In this document: in pieces, positions 11,061-21,689 of the stretch
Position numbering within the stretch: position 1 is the stretch's first letter
Layout of the letters: each line of letters opens with the position of its first letter
Assembly (NCBI GenBank): GCA_030765055.1
Contig: CM060958.1
Span: 6,769,849-6,833,848 of the forward strand
Direction: 5' to 3'
DNA: 64,000 nucleotides
DNA from: Mantis religiosa
Lineage: Eukaryota; Arthropoda; Insecta; Mantodea; Mantidae
Position numbers and translations under genes: made by a program
Notes under the pieces: generated by a model
Told to the model about the DNA's origin: nothing
Databases searched by the model: none
Seen by the model: the letters and a program-made list of their open reading frames with translations, nothing else

Positions 11061-11470
11061 ATTACATGGTTTTATTTTGAACTTCACCATACAATTAATA
11101 CTTGGTCCAATTTCCCTTAATTTGTATCACCTTCATGTGTCTCCTGGGCATCAAATCTGCTAGATTTTCAAAAAATGTTTTGTCCATTTCCACCCATAAC
11201 TTCTTCAACACCTCCTACAGCTTCTTAATATTTGTTGGTTGCAGCTCTTCTATTTTATTTTTCATTTGATCCCAAGCATTTTCTATTGGATTTAGGTTAG
11301 GAAAGTTACCAGGCCAGTCAGTCAAGTACATTCATTCATTCATTCATTTTATTGCATCCGTTTGATTATGAATACATAATATGGAATTGTGAGTTCTTTA
11401 TGCATGATGGTGTCCCTGCTCACAGAACAAAGATGGTTCAGAAGTTCCTACCTTAAAACTTCACTCACAT
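11061..11470 (-). pseudogene. Tc1-like transposase remnant, internally inverted
   Basis: Minus strand, about 11322-11095, reads DWPGNFPNLNPIENAWDQMK, then MDKTFFENLADLMPRRHMK and IKGNWTKY, the C-terminal third of a Tc1-type DDE transposase. From about 11385 the preceding segment appears on the opposite strand (+): CEFFMHDGVPAHRTKMVQKF, with the catalytic Asp. A (TTCA)n junction near 11330 separates them. The element is therefore rearranged as well as decayed. Confidence 0.72.
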
Positions 11471-11655
11471 CAGTATTACAAATAGGAATGGTTTTGTTAG
11501 TGACGTGGGTGAAGTTTTAAGAAAGTCTGACTCAATAATATGGTACTGAATTTTCATTATATTTCATATAAAATTTTTCTACAGCTCATTTAATTTGTGA
11601 CTTGTTTATATAATGCCATTTTATTAAAACTTTGTTTTGTTTGGTACATGTGCAG

Positions 11656-11763
11656 GGAACTTGAGAGCACAGTGGAGGAGTTGCGAGGTAATGTGATCAA
11701 CAGAAAGACCCGCGTTAACATGTCTGATGTTGAAAATATGGCACTCATATTGAGCAAGTCAAG
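11656..11763 (+). CDS. Host gene exon (SRCIN1/KIAA1217-like coiled-coil protein), exon a
   Basis: This 108-bp internal exon is preceded by TGTGCAG and followed by GTAAGA. It encodes ELESTVEELRGNVINRKTRV and continues NMSDVENMALILSKS. It enters with one nucleotide of a split codon and leaves with two (AG), matching the next exon. The protein is a helical, heptad-like stretch, and codon use is clean with no stops. I recognise the string as the conserved AIP3-like coiled-coil region of the SRCIN1/KIAA1217 family (insect CG32809/AGAP005037). Family members are cytoskeleton-associated scaffolds. The assignment is from memory of the family, not a search. Confidence is high that it is an exon and moderate on the name. 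Confidence 0.8.
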
Positions 11764-11999
11764 GTAAGAAAAAACTTTTGACTGTTAACTTCTCTCAGGC
11801 AAAGGGTACAAGGGAAAGTTATTAATTGAATTAATAAATTGAGAATTCCAACGTATTCTGTTCTGAGAAGTAGAAATAAAATAAGGGAAAAGCTCAGAAT
11901 ATGAGAAATATGATTAACTATGTCTTTTAGAGACTTTAAAAAGCATACTGGTGCAGTCTGTGTTTAAATTGTGTTTGATAATGTTCTGTTTTGATGCAG

Positions 12000-12098
12000 T
12001 AAAACTGTAGCAGACCTGAAGGTGCGGTTTCCCAGTTTGCAGGAAGGTATGAAGGGCTTGTTGGCATCAGAAATGGAAAAAGTAGTAAGAGAAGAAAA
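12000..12098 (+). CDS. Host gene exon b
   Basis: The acceptor is TTGATGCAG and the donor is GTGAGT. The split codon completes to Ser, then reads KTVADLKVRFPSLQEGMKGL and LASEMEKVVREE, finishing with AA of a Lys codon. It is separated from exon a by a 236-bp intron, the only short one here. The sequence is predicted alpha-helical and strongly conserved in my memory of this family. Intron phase (2) matches on both sides. Confidence 0.82.
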
Positions 12099-12616
12099 GT
12101 GAGTAGTTTAGTTTTCTGTATTTACTTCTCCTAGAAATAATGCAGTGAAGTGTTCAACACAAGCTATAAATTACTTTAGTATTACCCTTCTAACCAAAGA
12201 GGGTGAATCAAATGAAAACCTTAAATATTTTTTTAAATATTATTTATTGTGCAGAAGTGGTACAAAGCTGTGACACTTTTCAACATAATTTCCCTCACGC
12301 TCAATGCGCTTACAAAGTGCATAAATGCCTTTAGAAAAATATTCTTTTGGTAGTCCGCACAACCACTCAAGCACCGCATGGCGTACCTCTTCATCAGAAC
12401 AGAACAATGTGGTGTGCTGACCCATGACTAATCTGTAAACATGCTGCAGTGTCATTCAGTGTCACTTGACAGTTTTCCTTCACTATGGCTTCAACTCTGC
12501 AATGTTCTGTGGAGTGCCTGACCTGGACGTGGAGCATCTTCCACTGAAGTCACACCATTTGCGAACTTCCTACTCCATTCATACACTTACTGCTGTGACA
12601 AACATATATCACCATA

Positions 12617-12825
12617 TCGAGATTCAACTGTATTGGAACACCACAGTGAAGCGAAAAATTATTAAATTTTAGATGAGTCGCATTTTTTACACATCTGCTT
12701 CACTTTCGTACCTATTTTGAGGACATGTTTCGCAAATCTTCGTTTGCATCTACGGCTCTTGTGCGACTCAAAATAGGTACGAAAGTGAAGCAGATGTGTA
12801 AAAAATGCGACTCATCTAAAATTTA
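12617..12825. mobile_element. Mini fold-back PLE (family G) with 13-bp TSD
   Basis: It begins with the inverse of the family G 3' end (TCGAGATTCAACTG...) and ends with the forward GAAGCAGATG...ATCTAAAATTTA block. In between is a decayed hammerhead-like 3' half. ATATATCACCATA is duplicated exactly at 12604-12616 and 12826-12838. It carries no ORF. Confidence 0.88.
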
Positions 12826-12912
12826 ATATATCACCATACTGAATCTTCATTCGTAGATGAATTTCAATAGGTTTCACACCTTCATTATGCAAAAATCGAA
12901 TAACAGAATGCT

Positions 12913-13038
12913 CAGAAATTATTTGTAGTTGGTTTATTAATACTCATCACTTACTTGTAAAGAGTATTAATAAACCAACTACAAATAGTTTCTGAGATTA
13001 ATTTTAACGTCACTGTTAGTAAATTCCTCCAAACACTT
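12913..13038. mobile_element. Mini fold-back PLE (family B) with 13-bp TSD
   Basis: The inverse tail AAATTATTTGTAGTTGG...CATCACTTAC is followed by forward GAGTATTAATAAACCAACTA and the PLE-B 3' end (AACGTCACTGTTAGTAAATT, CCTCCAAACACTT). The exact duplication is ATAACAGAATGCT (12900-12912 and 13039-13051). Joining the two flanks restores the mariner N-terminal reading (EEQHSVIRFLHNEGVKP), which independently confirms the boundaries. Confidence 0.88.
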
Positions 13039-13249
13039 ATAACAGAATGCTGCTCTTCCCTGGTGCATGTCACAAGTGGGGTGGCCATCTTTATACTGAT
13101 ACTGCGACGGTATGTATGCATCTGCACTATGCTGCCACCTACAGGCCATTCTGCACACTGTTTGTATCATACTTACCCCCTTACAGGATAATGGCACAAA
13201 ATTTTGATTTGTTATTACAAATTTAAGGTTTTCATTTGACTCACCTTTG

Positions 13250-13615
13250 TATATTATTGGGTGAACTTATTAAAGACATGTTCCCTAAGACAAAAATAAA
13301 GAAATAAATAAATGACCAACAGTCAGGAAACTAAACCAATGACATATTTGAAACATTTTGATTAATTTATGCTCTTAATTGTTTGTCTAGTTTTTGCTTT
13401 CTTTACCATTACCGAAAAGGTAGAAGAAATATTGCATTCCACTCATAAACTCAATCTAAGTGTTTCACTGCAACTATATTTTTGATATCTCCTATTTCCA
13501 AAACTAAGCATTTTTAAAAAACAATCTGTTGGATGTGCATGTATGCACTTAACTCTAATATGAAAAAAGTTTTGCACTTTAGTTCAGCAATTTTCAGGGA
13601 TATGACAGAAGAAAC
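13250..13615. other. No recognised feature
   Basis: AT-rich intronic sequence between a mariner and the 3' end of a LINE. Confidence 0.5.
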
Positions 13616-13875
13616 TTTTTTCAATTCAAATTTATTCACCATAAGATTTCCAATTACAATACAATACAATTTTACATTACAGATTAACAGTAAACACATG
13701 ATCGGATAAACAATACTTAAGTATGTTTCCTTATAGAACATTTTTTACTTTCTATTTTATTTTAGAAACTTAAACTAATTTGTTCAATATTTAAAGAAAC
13801 AATATCAACATTTTGCAGTTACTAAAAAGATTAAAGATTGCAATATATATAATACATATGTCTAACAAAATTGAT

Positions 13876-16794
13876 TCACTGTTCATCAAGGTATTCATTT
13901 ACTGAATAAAAACATCTTTGTATTAGATACTTCTTTAATTTCCTTTTAAATATTGTTAAATTTGGTAATTCTTAGAAATATTGAGGAAGTTTGTTGTACA
14001 ATTTAATACAGTTATAGTGTATACTTTTTTCATATAGGGTTCTCTTATGCCCTGTAACATGAAGATGTGATTTACCTCTAGTGTTGTGACTATGTATTTC
14101 AGCGTTTGTGACAAAAATATTTAACTGTTTATGAGCGATCACCAGCACCTCATAGAGATATATAGATGGAACTGACAGAATATTCAATGATCTGAAATAA
14201 GGTCTGCAACTTGTGGTACTGGAAAGATTCATCATTAAACGTATGGCCCTTTTTTGTATTATAAACATTCTTTTCGTATAGCTCGTCTTTCCCCAGAATA
14301 TTATGCCATAGGATAACTGCGAGTGAAAGTAGGCAAAATAGGCTATTTTAAGCACATCAAGATTGACTGATGATCTTAAAGTATATAGTGCAAAACAAGT
14401 TTGACATAGTTTTTTGGATAAAGCATCAATATGAGTTCCCCAATCTAGATTACTATCTACCCAAACTCCAAGAAATTTAATTTTATCTGTAGTAGTTACT
14501 GATTCATTCTCTAAGCATATATTAGGGAAACTTACATTTTTGTTGACTTTATGATGGAAACCTACAGCGATGCTTTTGCTCTTATTAATAATAAGTTTAT
14601 TGTCTTTAAACCAATTTGAAACATAGTCTGTTACCCCATCAACGTTTGCTTTGAGTTCTTGTTTGTTTTTCCCAGAAATGAGAACACTGGTATCATCAGC
14701 AAACAGAGTAAATTTAGTATTAATGCATTGGTTGTTTTTGGCCAGGTCATTAATATACAATAGGAACAATAAGGGACCCAATACCGAGCCCTGCGGAACT
14801 CCATATTTAATGTTTTTTACACTAGAGCGAGCAGCTTTAATCTCCTTCAAACCATTTACTACATATTCAATTTCGGTTAACTGCTTTCTATTTATTAGGT
14901 ACGATTTAAACCATTCAAATGGAACTCCTCTGATACCATAATTATACAACTTGTGTAATAATATATCACGGTCGACTAGATCAAAGGCCTTTGACTGATC
15001 AAGAAATAGTCCCATGCATTGATTCCCGCTGTCTAGATTTTTTAGTATATCTTCAATAACGTTCCGTAGTGCTGAGCTTGTTGATTTCCCTTGCTGGAAC
15101 CCGTACTGCACTTTCGATATAATATCATATTTATTTAGAAATGCTAAGACTCTATTGTACACCACCTTTTCAATTACTTTAGAAAAAACTGATAAAATAG
15201 ATATTGGCCTATAATTTTCACAATCAGATTTAGAACCCTTTTTAAACAGTGGTTTAATTTTTGAGACCTTTAGATTCTCAGGGAAGTGACCTTCACAGAG
15301 TGATATATTTATAATATGACATAATGGTTTAACCAGATGCACAGCGCAATTTTTTAGAAGCATATTAGAAAACTCATCTAGGCCAACAGATTTTTTGGGT
15401 TTCATACTTTTAATAATGGAGAGTAGCTCTGCTTCTGTTGTTGGTAAAAAATATAAAGATTCCCGAATTTGATTATTTTGGGTAATCAAGCACGAATTGA
15501 TAGCTACGTTTTTCCTCTTTCTAATGAGTTCTGCAATGGTCGAAAAATATTGGTTAAATTCATGAGCTACCATTAATGGATTAGATACTTGCCTACCATT
15601 TATATTCACACTAAAATCAATATTTTTCCTTTTTTTCCCCTCAATCTCATGTTTTATAACATTCCATATAGTTTTTGATTTGTTTAAAGAGCTATTTACC
15701 AGAGTACCATTGTAGAGTTTTTTAGCCATCCTGACTACTCTGTTGTATATTTTTTTATACTTTATGTAATATTGTTTAAAATCATCGGAAGCAAGATTAT
15801 GTTTAGCTAGTCTACTTAGGAAACGAAGTTTTTTGCTTGATATCCGAATACCCTTAGTAACCCACTTAGTTTTATGTGTTTTTTCTTTCCAAGTTGTGAT
15901 AGGCATGGCTATGTTCAAGTTGAGATTAAGAATTTTTTCAAATTCGATGTAACATTTATCCAGGTCATTTTCGCAGCAATACACATCCATCCAGTTTTCT
16001 TTGGAGAGTAAGTAGTTAAAGTATTTAATATTGTCTTCACTGTATATCCTACACTTTTTTAATGACTGACCAGGGTTGCTTAAAGTATTATGCAATTTTA
16101 TTTTAAGTTTTTGACCGTAGTGATCTGAGATGCCTGTCTCAAAGTTGTCAACTTCGAACTCAAATTTATTGGAATTCAAGATAAACTGATCTATAGCACT
16201 TATTGATTCTACAGCTACTCTAGTAGGTGAATTTATAACTGCTTCTAAGCCATACATGCTCAGTAGATCTGTGATCTGTCTTTTACCTCGACCTTCTTCC
16301 AAAAAGTTTATATTTAGGTCACCCACAATGATTACATTTCTTTTCCCTCTATAAAAATGATTTAAAATAATATCTAATTTTCTGATGAATTCATTTAAGT
16401 CACTGGTGGGGTTTCTGTACAAACAAATTACTATAACTTTGGAATCAGACAGTTCCACCATACATCCCTCAAAGTGCTCATCGCACATTAAATTGTTGAA
16501 GGTAGATATCTGTTTAGCCAAAATATTTTCTTTTACAAAAATACATGATCCCCCATTGTTTTTAGTTTGTCTACAGTAAAAGCTTTCCCTTATATAACCT
16601 TCAAAGTTTAGCATGCCTATTTCATTTTCTTTTAACCAGTGTTCAGTAAGTGCTATGATATCAATGCCCTGTAATTTATCATTTAATAACACTTCAAAGT
16701 TAGTATGCTTATTTCTAATGCTTTGTACATTTTGATGAAAGATAGACAATGAGTAATTCTGTATAAACTGTTTTGCTGGTTGAACATCCACCAC
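13876..16794 (-). CDS. LINE ORF2: AP-like endonuclease and reverse transcriptase, one nonsense codon
   Basis: This would nick the target and reverse-transcribe the element RNA. An EEP-type endonuclease occupies residues 1-230, with N22 (FHQNVQSIRN), E51 (LTEHWL), GDLN (158-161) and SDH (223-225). The RT spans about 460-800, with FKKGSKSDCENYRPISIL, FLDQSKAFDLVD (D599), YGVPQGSVLGPLLF and FADD (698-701). The C-terminal region contains RAIRLMMNL and HSHNTRGKSHL. A single in-frame TAA at 13972-13974 ends the visible ORF at 940 residues. The frame then stays open for 31 more codons to TGA at 13876-13878, which looks like the ancestral stop. The start Met at 16794 overlaps ORF1 by about 112 nt in another frame. 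Confidence 0.88.
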
Positions 16795-17825
16795 GTTACT
16801 TTGCAGTTTCCCTTAAGTACAGATGTAATTACATTAACTAATAACTGTCCAAATTTGGCTGACCCTCTGCGATTAAGATGTATGCCATCTCGACCAAAGT
16901 CATTGTCATACAGCCAAGAATTCCCATCTACCAGTAGGCAATCTTTGGAAGAACAGAGCCATTCAAGATCTCTGTTTATTCTCATTATTCTGTTGCTGTT
17001 TATATCACGCCTACGAAGTACGCCACTTATTATAATGCTAGCCCCTTTAGCTTGAGATTGAATTGAGTTCACTAGGTTTATTGCTTCATTAAGAATTTCT
17101 TCATCACTCACCCCCCGTCTGATGTTATTTGTCCCAGCATGAATCAACACCACTTCCGGATTATCTTCTTTTAGGTTCATGTTTTCCACTTTGTTTTGCA
17201 TTTCGTTTAGTTTTATTCCAGGAAGGCAAAACGTTTCGTAACCTCTTTCTTTGCATGCCTCACCAGAAAATTTCAAGATGGAATCACCTACGACTAACAC
17301 ACGCCTTTTATTTGCACTGATTTTTGAATCACATTGATTAGCATTTTGTTCACTGCTTTCTTCATTCGCCACATCCGTTTTTTTCAGAACCTCAAACCTG
17401 TTTTTGGTTGAAAAAGCTTCTTTTCCACGTTCCCTAACCTCAACACTCCGCGGTCCTTTTGTAACGGTACTGTATGAAGGACTTGCATTTTCTCTGTTTA
17501 TTGTATCCTTTAAATCTGCGTTTTCAGATTTTAGTTGGTTGATTTCTTTTTGAGCATTAAGGAGGTCCCTTGTGAGCAAATTGATCACCATGTGAAGCGA
17601 CGCTATTGTTTCCGCCTCCCGTGTTGTGTCCGATGTATCACCACCCAATTTGCGGCCGGCATTTTCCGCATTTCCACTTTCGATATCGGAGTCTTTATTA
17701 CCACTTCTTACTTGATCCACGTCGGTTGCGATATGAACTTCTTTTTTTCCATTTTCACTTTTTTCCACGCTATTAACTTGTAAAAGTTGCTTACTAGAAC
17801 GCGTCATTACACCACCGGTCGCCAT
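16683..17825 (-). CDS. LINE ORF1 with coiled coil and SGNH esterase-like domain
   Basis: A 380-residue protein, probably the RNA-binding/assembly partner of ORF2. Residues about 72-110 form a heptad-rich segment (LLTRDLLNAQKEINQLKSEN). Residues 173-340 match an SGNH/GDSL-type hydrolase fold: GDS at 180-182, HAGTNN at 229-234, and DGIHLN at 313-318, giving the Ser, Gly/Asn and Asp-His catalytic blocks. No zinc knuckle or PHD finger is seen. The last about 40 residues are read from ORF2 sequence in a different frame, so the true C-terminus may be ragged. Start at the ATG at 17825 (ATGGCGACCGG), right after the 5' UTR. Esterase ORF1s are known in CR1/L2-like LINEs. Confidence 0.85.
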   Translation of the reverse strand: MATGGVMTRSSKQLLQVNSVEKSENGKKEVHIATDVDQVRSGNKDSDIESGNAENAGRKLGGDTSDTTREAETIASLHMVINLLTRDLLNAQKEINQLKSENADLKDTINRENASPSYSTVTKGPRSVEVRERGKEAFSTKNRFEVLKKTDVANEESSEQNANQCDSKISANKRRVLVVGDSILKFSGEACKERGYETFCLPGIKLNEMQNKVENMNLKEDNPEVVLIHAGTNNIRRGVSDEEILNEAINLVNSIQSQAKGASIIISGVLRRRDINSNRIMRINRDLEWLCSSKDCLLVDGNSWLYDNDFGRDGIHLNRRGSAKFGQLLVNVITSVLKGNCKVTWWMFNQQNSLYRITHCLSFIKMYKALEISILTLKCY

Positions 17826-17865
17826 CTTGGTCTGTGATATATATATATATATAAAAGCCCCAATG

Positions 17866-18540
17866 TAGTAGTAGTAGTACTAGTAGTAGTTTTATTCATC
17901 CGTAGTTTTATTCATCCGTTAAGTCAATACAATGACATTGGATACGTCAATACAAATATTTAGAACAATACAAATAATATAAGTATAAAAATAAAAAATA
18001 AGTTGCATCAAGTGTAATTAATAAGATCTAAGCATGAACTCATAAATATATATAGTTGCATGGCTCTACAACTACACAGCATTTAAAATGCATCACAAAT
18101 ATATACAATTATATGGCCAGCTACAGTGTATCTAAAAATTCACTTATATCATAATATGAATCACTTAATAAAATTTCTTTCAACGATAGCTTGAAACACC
18201 TCATGGATTTTATGTTTTTCAGATTGGCCGGTAGTTTATTATACAGAGTGACTGCTGAATATCTAACTCCTTTGGAATAAAGTGTAGTTCTATGTGTTAT
18301 TGTTCTTAAGTCTGTTTTACCTCTGGTGTTATGATGATGTATTTGATTATTTGTGGTGAAATTTTCAAGGTTTTGTTTTGTATAACATAGCAAACAGTAT
18401 ATATACAGACTGGGCAGAGTCAAGATTTTCAACTCCTTAAAGAAGTTCCTGCAGGAGTCATATTTTTTTCCTGACATTAGGCATCTAACAATCCTTTTTT
18501 GTACTTTAAAAACCAAGTGACTGTCTTTACTATTCCAAAC
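17866..18540 (-). pseudogene. LINE 3' fragment (second, related family)
   Basis: Frame 18516-18121 encodes the C-terminal domain after RT: VFKVQKRIVRCLMSG, HHHNTRGKTDLRT, YNKLPANLKN and FLDTL, closely parallel to the end of the LINE ORF2 next to it. It is 5'-truncated near 18540. Its 3' UTR ends in tandem copies of GGATGAATAAAACTAC followed by (TAC)n, so the tail repeats itself. Tandem tail units are common where LINE RTs initiate. It directly abuts the 5' side of the large LINE. Confidence 0.78.
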
Positions 18541-18899
18541 TAACTTAACATGAAGAACATCGTTACTGAACTTACATACGATTTTGCTGAATTATGTTTT
18601 TCTAGGTTGACCACACTGCAGAAACAAGAGTGTTAGCTCTCTCTTCTTCCCTCCTGTCCACATTACATTGTAAAACCAACACTCAAGAAAATATGTGTGT
18701 GTAATACTATTCTTACAAACATTCATGCCTTTACTTCATGTAGATCAGATGAACATTTTGTTTAGGTGCAAGGAAGTATGGTAATATACAGGCCTTTAAG
18801 TGATAGTCAAACTTTTAAAGAGCTGGTCGTTATGAAATTCCATTCACTTTGCCTGGTCAAAAGATACAAAAATGATTAATCAGTGGTGGATTCTTTTGG
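18541..18899. other. No recognised feature
   Basis: Intronic AT-rich sequence between a LINE fragment and a PLE. No ORF or repeat was recognised. Confidence 0.5.
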
Positions 18900-19530
18900 G
18901 ACAGTAAGTCATAGTCTGCTGGCATATTAATGTTCAGATGTTTTGTCCACATCTGCAGTGAACATCATCTCTTGGCAAAGGTTCAGTTACAACTGTCTCG
19001 TTAGCTGGAAATGCCAGAGTATTTATAGGTGAATGTGTTGAGGAGGGAATGGCGAGGTCCCAAGTTTGCCAAGAGACAAACTCGTGGAGTACATGCAGAG
19101 ATGGCTTTAGTTCCTACAGTTCAAAACTGAAAACCAGAACCATAGAAGAATGCCTTCAGTTAACAAACATCTGCATTGAACAGTCCTTTTCTGCATATAA
19201 TGGAAAATTTTTCAGTCAGAAATCAGGACTATGTATGGGTAACCCATTGTCGCCATTCCTGGCAAAACTTTTCATATCACAAAAGCATTCTCACTAATTT
19301 TCAAACATTGGTATATATATGTGGATGACATCTGGATGATAGTAAATGGAAAACAGAAGAATTTAATGCTCAAGTTGTTCTCAGGAAGCAGCAGCTCTCC
19401 CATCATCAGGATATTTATAAAATGTTATAACCACAGATGTATCACTGGATATAACACAACTATAAACAAAGACAAAACACTATCAAAATTCACGTTAGTG
19501 AGCAAAGGACTATTTTCAGTAAATTAGATG
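18900..19530 (+). pseudogene. Penelope-like RT remnant
   Basis: Frame 19049-19297 has LTNICIEQSFSAYNGKFF then SGLCMGNPLSPFLAKLF, the RT motif with PLSP found in PLEs. Frame 19321 onward gives YVDDIWMIVNGKQKNL, the catalytic Asp pair. A degraded hammerhead-like tail on the opposite strand lies at about 18930-18985 (stem II GUUCAC/GUGGAC intact, but GAAA reads AAAA and the first core is altered). Together with the minus-oriented endonuclease part that follows, the element is a fold-back. Confidence 0.7.
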
Positions 19531-19569
19531 CCAAATCAGCAGATGGCATGAGTATAGAAAATTAATTGG

Positions 19570-21457
19570 GTCAAAGAAATGTAACTACTTAACTTGATTA
19601 TCAAGCTGTATTAATCTGTGCTTGTTAACTCGACAGATTTCCATTTTTAAGGCTGGTTTCCAAGAGGAGCTCAACTGAAATCCAGCATCACGATTAAGCG
19701 TGCTCCTTTCAGAGGAAATGGCCAAAGCCTCTTTAATTCTTTGCTCCCAGTAACTGTTGCATTTTGCCAAGATAGTCGTCTCCCAAAAGTTGGCGCTATG
19801 GTCGTTATCAAAACAATGCTCTGCCAGCCCAGACGTCTCAGGTTGCATTAAACGAATGCTCTGTTTATGTTCGTTTATTATGGTAGTGATGGTCCTTCTG
19901 GTTTGTCCTATATACAGTGTCCTACATTTACAGGGAATGCGTTACACTCCCGGAACTTGGAAGTCCAGTTTGTCTTTCACTGGTCTCAACAGATGTTTAA
20001 TTTTCGGAGGTGGCTTGTGGATGGTCCTGATGTTGTATTTGGCGAGAATTCTGCTGATTCTGCCGGATAGAATGCCGGTAAATGGTATGCAGGCTGTAGC
20101 AGTAGGCTTATCTGATGCTTGCTGTATTACAGATTTCCCTTTCCTAGCTCTGGTGATCGAGGCTACTGATTCTGCTGGATAGATTGCTGGTAAACGGGAT
20201 GTAGGCTGTAGCAGTAGGCTTATCTGACGCTTGCTGTATTACAGGTTTCCCTTTCCTAGCTCTGGTGATCGAGGCTACTGATTCTGCCGGATAGATTGCC
20301 GGTAAACGGGATGTAGGCTGTAGAAGTAGGCTTATCTGACGCTTGCTGTATTACAGGTTTCCCTTTCCTAGCTTTGGTGATCGAGGCTGCTGATTCTGCC
20401 GGATAGATTGCCGGTAAACGGGATGCAGGCTGTAGCAGTAGGCTTATCTGACGCTTGCTGTATTACAGGTTTCCCTTTCCTAGCTTTGGTGATCGAGGCT
20501 GCTGATTCTGCCGGATAGATTGCCGGTAAACGGGATGCGGGCTGTAGCGGTAGACTTATCTGACGCTTGCTGTATTACAGGTTTCCCTTTCCTAGCTCTG
20601 GTGATCGAGGCTACTGATTCTGCCGGATAGATTGCCGGTAAACGGGATGCAGGCTGTAGCAGTAGGCTTATCTGACGCTTGCTGTATTACAGGTTTCCCT
20701 TTCCTAGCTTTGGTGATCGAGGCTGCTGATTCTGCCGGATAGATTGCCGGTAAACGGGATGCGGGCTGTAGCGGTAGACTTATCTGACGCTTGCTGTATT
20801 ACAGGTTTCCCTTTCCTAGCTCTGGTGATCGAGGCTACTGATTCTGCCGGATAGATTGCCGGTAAACGGGATGTAGGCTGTAGCAGTAGGCTTATCTGAC
20901 GCTTGCTGTATTACAGGTTTCCCTTTCCTAGCTTTGGTGATCGAGGCTGCTGATTCTGCCGGATAGATTGCCGGTAAACGGGATGCAGGCTGTAGCAGTA
21001 GGCTTATCTGACGCTTGCTGTATTACAGGTTTCCCTTTCCTAGCTTTGGTGATCGAGGCTGCTGATTCTGCCGGATAGATTGCCGGTAAACGGGATGCGG
21101 GCTGTAGCGGTAGACTTATCTGACGCTTGCTGTATTACAAGTTTCCCTTTCCTAGCTCTGGTGATCGAGGCTACTGATTCTGCCGGATAGATTGCCGGTA
21201 AACGGGATGCAGGCTGTAGCAGTAGGCTTATCTGACGCTTGCTGTATTACAGGTTTCCCTTTCCTAGCTTTGGTGATCGAGGCTTCGACATCATATTCAG
21301 AGTAGCATTTTTGACAGAAAGTGAGTCTCAGATACTGTAATTCTTGTTTTAAGTGAGTGGGATCAGAGATAGACAAAGCTCTAAGGGCTGAGAACAACTT
21401 GAACATATTCGTTGCCAGGAAAGCTTCAGGTCTTATTTTAGAGGAATTTAATGTCAT
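19570..21457 (-). pseudogene. Penelope-like element linker and GIY-YIG end with tandem expansion
   Basis: Read leftward: frame 21457-21152 encodes the region between RT and endonuclease (YLRLTFCQKCYSEYDVEASI, KARKGKPVIQQASDKPTATA, FTGNLSGRIS). It is followed by about eleven tandem copies of that last segment, then VYAIPCKCGTLYIGQT-like GIY-YIG sequence (about 20000-19870), and frame 19848-19585 with QPETSGLAEHCFDNDHSANF, RIKEALAIS and SSWKPAL. The 112-bp repeat unit is not a multiple of three, so the expansion breaks the frame. Confidence 0.78.
20050..21288. repeat. 112-bp minisatellite, about 11 copies
   Basis: Copies begin at about 20057, 20169, 20281 and then every 112 bp to 21177. Each contains TGCCGGATAGATTGCCGGTA, TTATCTGACGCTTGCTGTAT and TTTCCCTTTCCTAGCT. 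Copies differ at a few linked sites (GCAGGC with CTTTGG, or GCGGGC with CTCTGG), and the variants recur in order: units 3-5 resemble units 8-10, a 336-bp higher-order period. On the minus strand each unit encodes the PLE linker segment KPVIQQASDKPTATA. Confidence 0.95.
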
Positions 21458-21465
21458 TCCAGCAT

Positions 21466-21545
21466 GCTGGCCATGGTAGCTCAGTGCTAATGAGCATCCG
21501 GATGGAGACCGGGAGATTCATGGCTCAAATTCCAGCTAAGGCATT
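21466..21545 (+). repeat. Diverged tRNA-core element head
   Basis: GGCCATGGTAGCTCAGTG ... GGCTCAAATTCCAGCTAAGG matches the tRNA-like core of the family at 23233, 27989 and others, with A box TAGCTCAGTGC and a B box close to GGTTCAAATCC. The flanking parts are not recognisable. Confidence 0.6.
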
Positions 21546-21689
21546 GTAAAAGATGTTTGTAATGAATTATAGTTCATATTCAGTATTAAAGTATAAGCGA
21601 AATGTGCAAGATAAATAAAAGAAGGTATTTTCTAAGTCTTTCTTTGATCTTTCAGACCATGTTTAATACATCTTAAGGCCATAAAGTCA

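Larger units (their letters stand above)
12193..13249 (-). mobile_element. mariner remnant (family 2) with two nested mini-PLEs
   Basis: The inverted ends share GTCAAATGAAAACCTTAAAT (right, read on the minus strand) and GAATCAAATGAAAACC (left). TA dinucleotides flank (12191-12192 and 13250-13251). The minus strand encodes an N-terminal HTH (SVIRFLHNEGVKPIEIHLRM) and, at 12455-12240, the C-terminus DEEVRHAVLEWLCGLPKEYF then IYALCKRIEREGNYVEK. The catalytic middle is deleted. Two PLE-derived inserts (12617-12825 and 12913-13038) interrupt it. It lies in the second intron of the host gene. Confidence 0.82.
13617..17850 (-). mobile_element. Nearly full-length two-ORF LINE (CR1/L2/Jockey-like)
   Basis: The element reads right to left: short 5' UTR with a (TA) run near 17840, ORF1 with an esterase-like domain, an overlapping ORF2 with endonuclease and RT, and a 3' UTR ending GGTGAATAAATTTGAATTGA near 13617. 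The ORF1 esterase domain and the FADDT RT point to the CR1/L2 side of the Jockey superfamily. I could not define target-site duplications. It is the best preserved autonomous element in the window and sits antisense in the 10-kb intron of the host gene. Confidence 0.85.

Noticed and set aside
13010..13040. GACGTCACTGTTA...CCTCC block first read as mariner coding sequence
   Set aside because: It recurs at 28731 and 56466 at the end of PLE-B copies and lies inside a 13-bp duplication, so it belongs to the PLE tail.
16683..17825. Host GDSL-type esterase gene
   Set aside because: It is intronless, overlaps an EN-RT ORF2 and carries a coiled coil before the SGNH domain, as LINE ORF1 proteins do.
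20050..21288. CRISPR-like regular array
   Set aside because: The period is 112 bp with no unique spacers, and the unit is PLE coding sequence, so it is a minisatellite in a eukaryotic genome.
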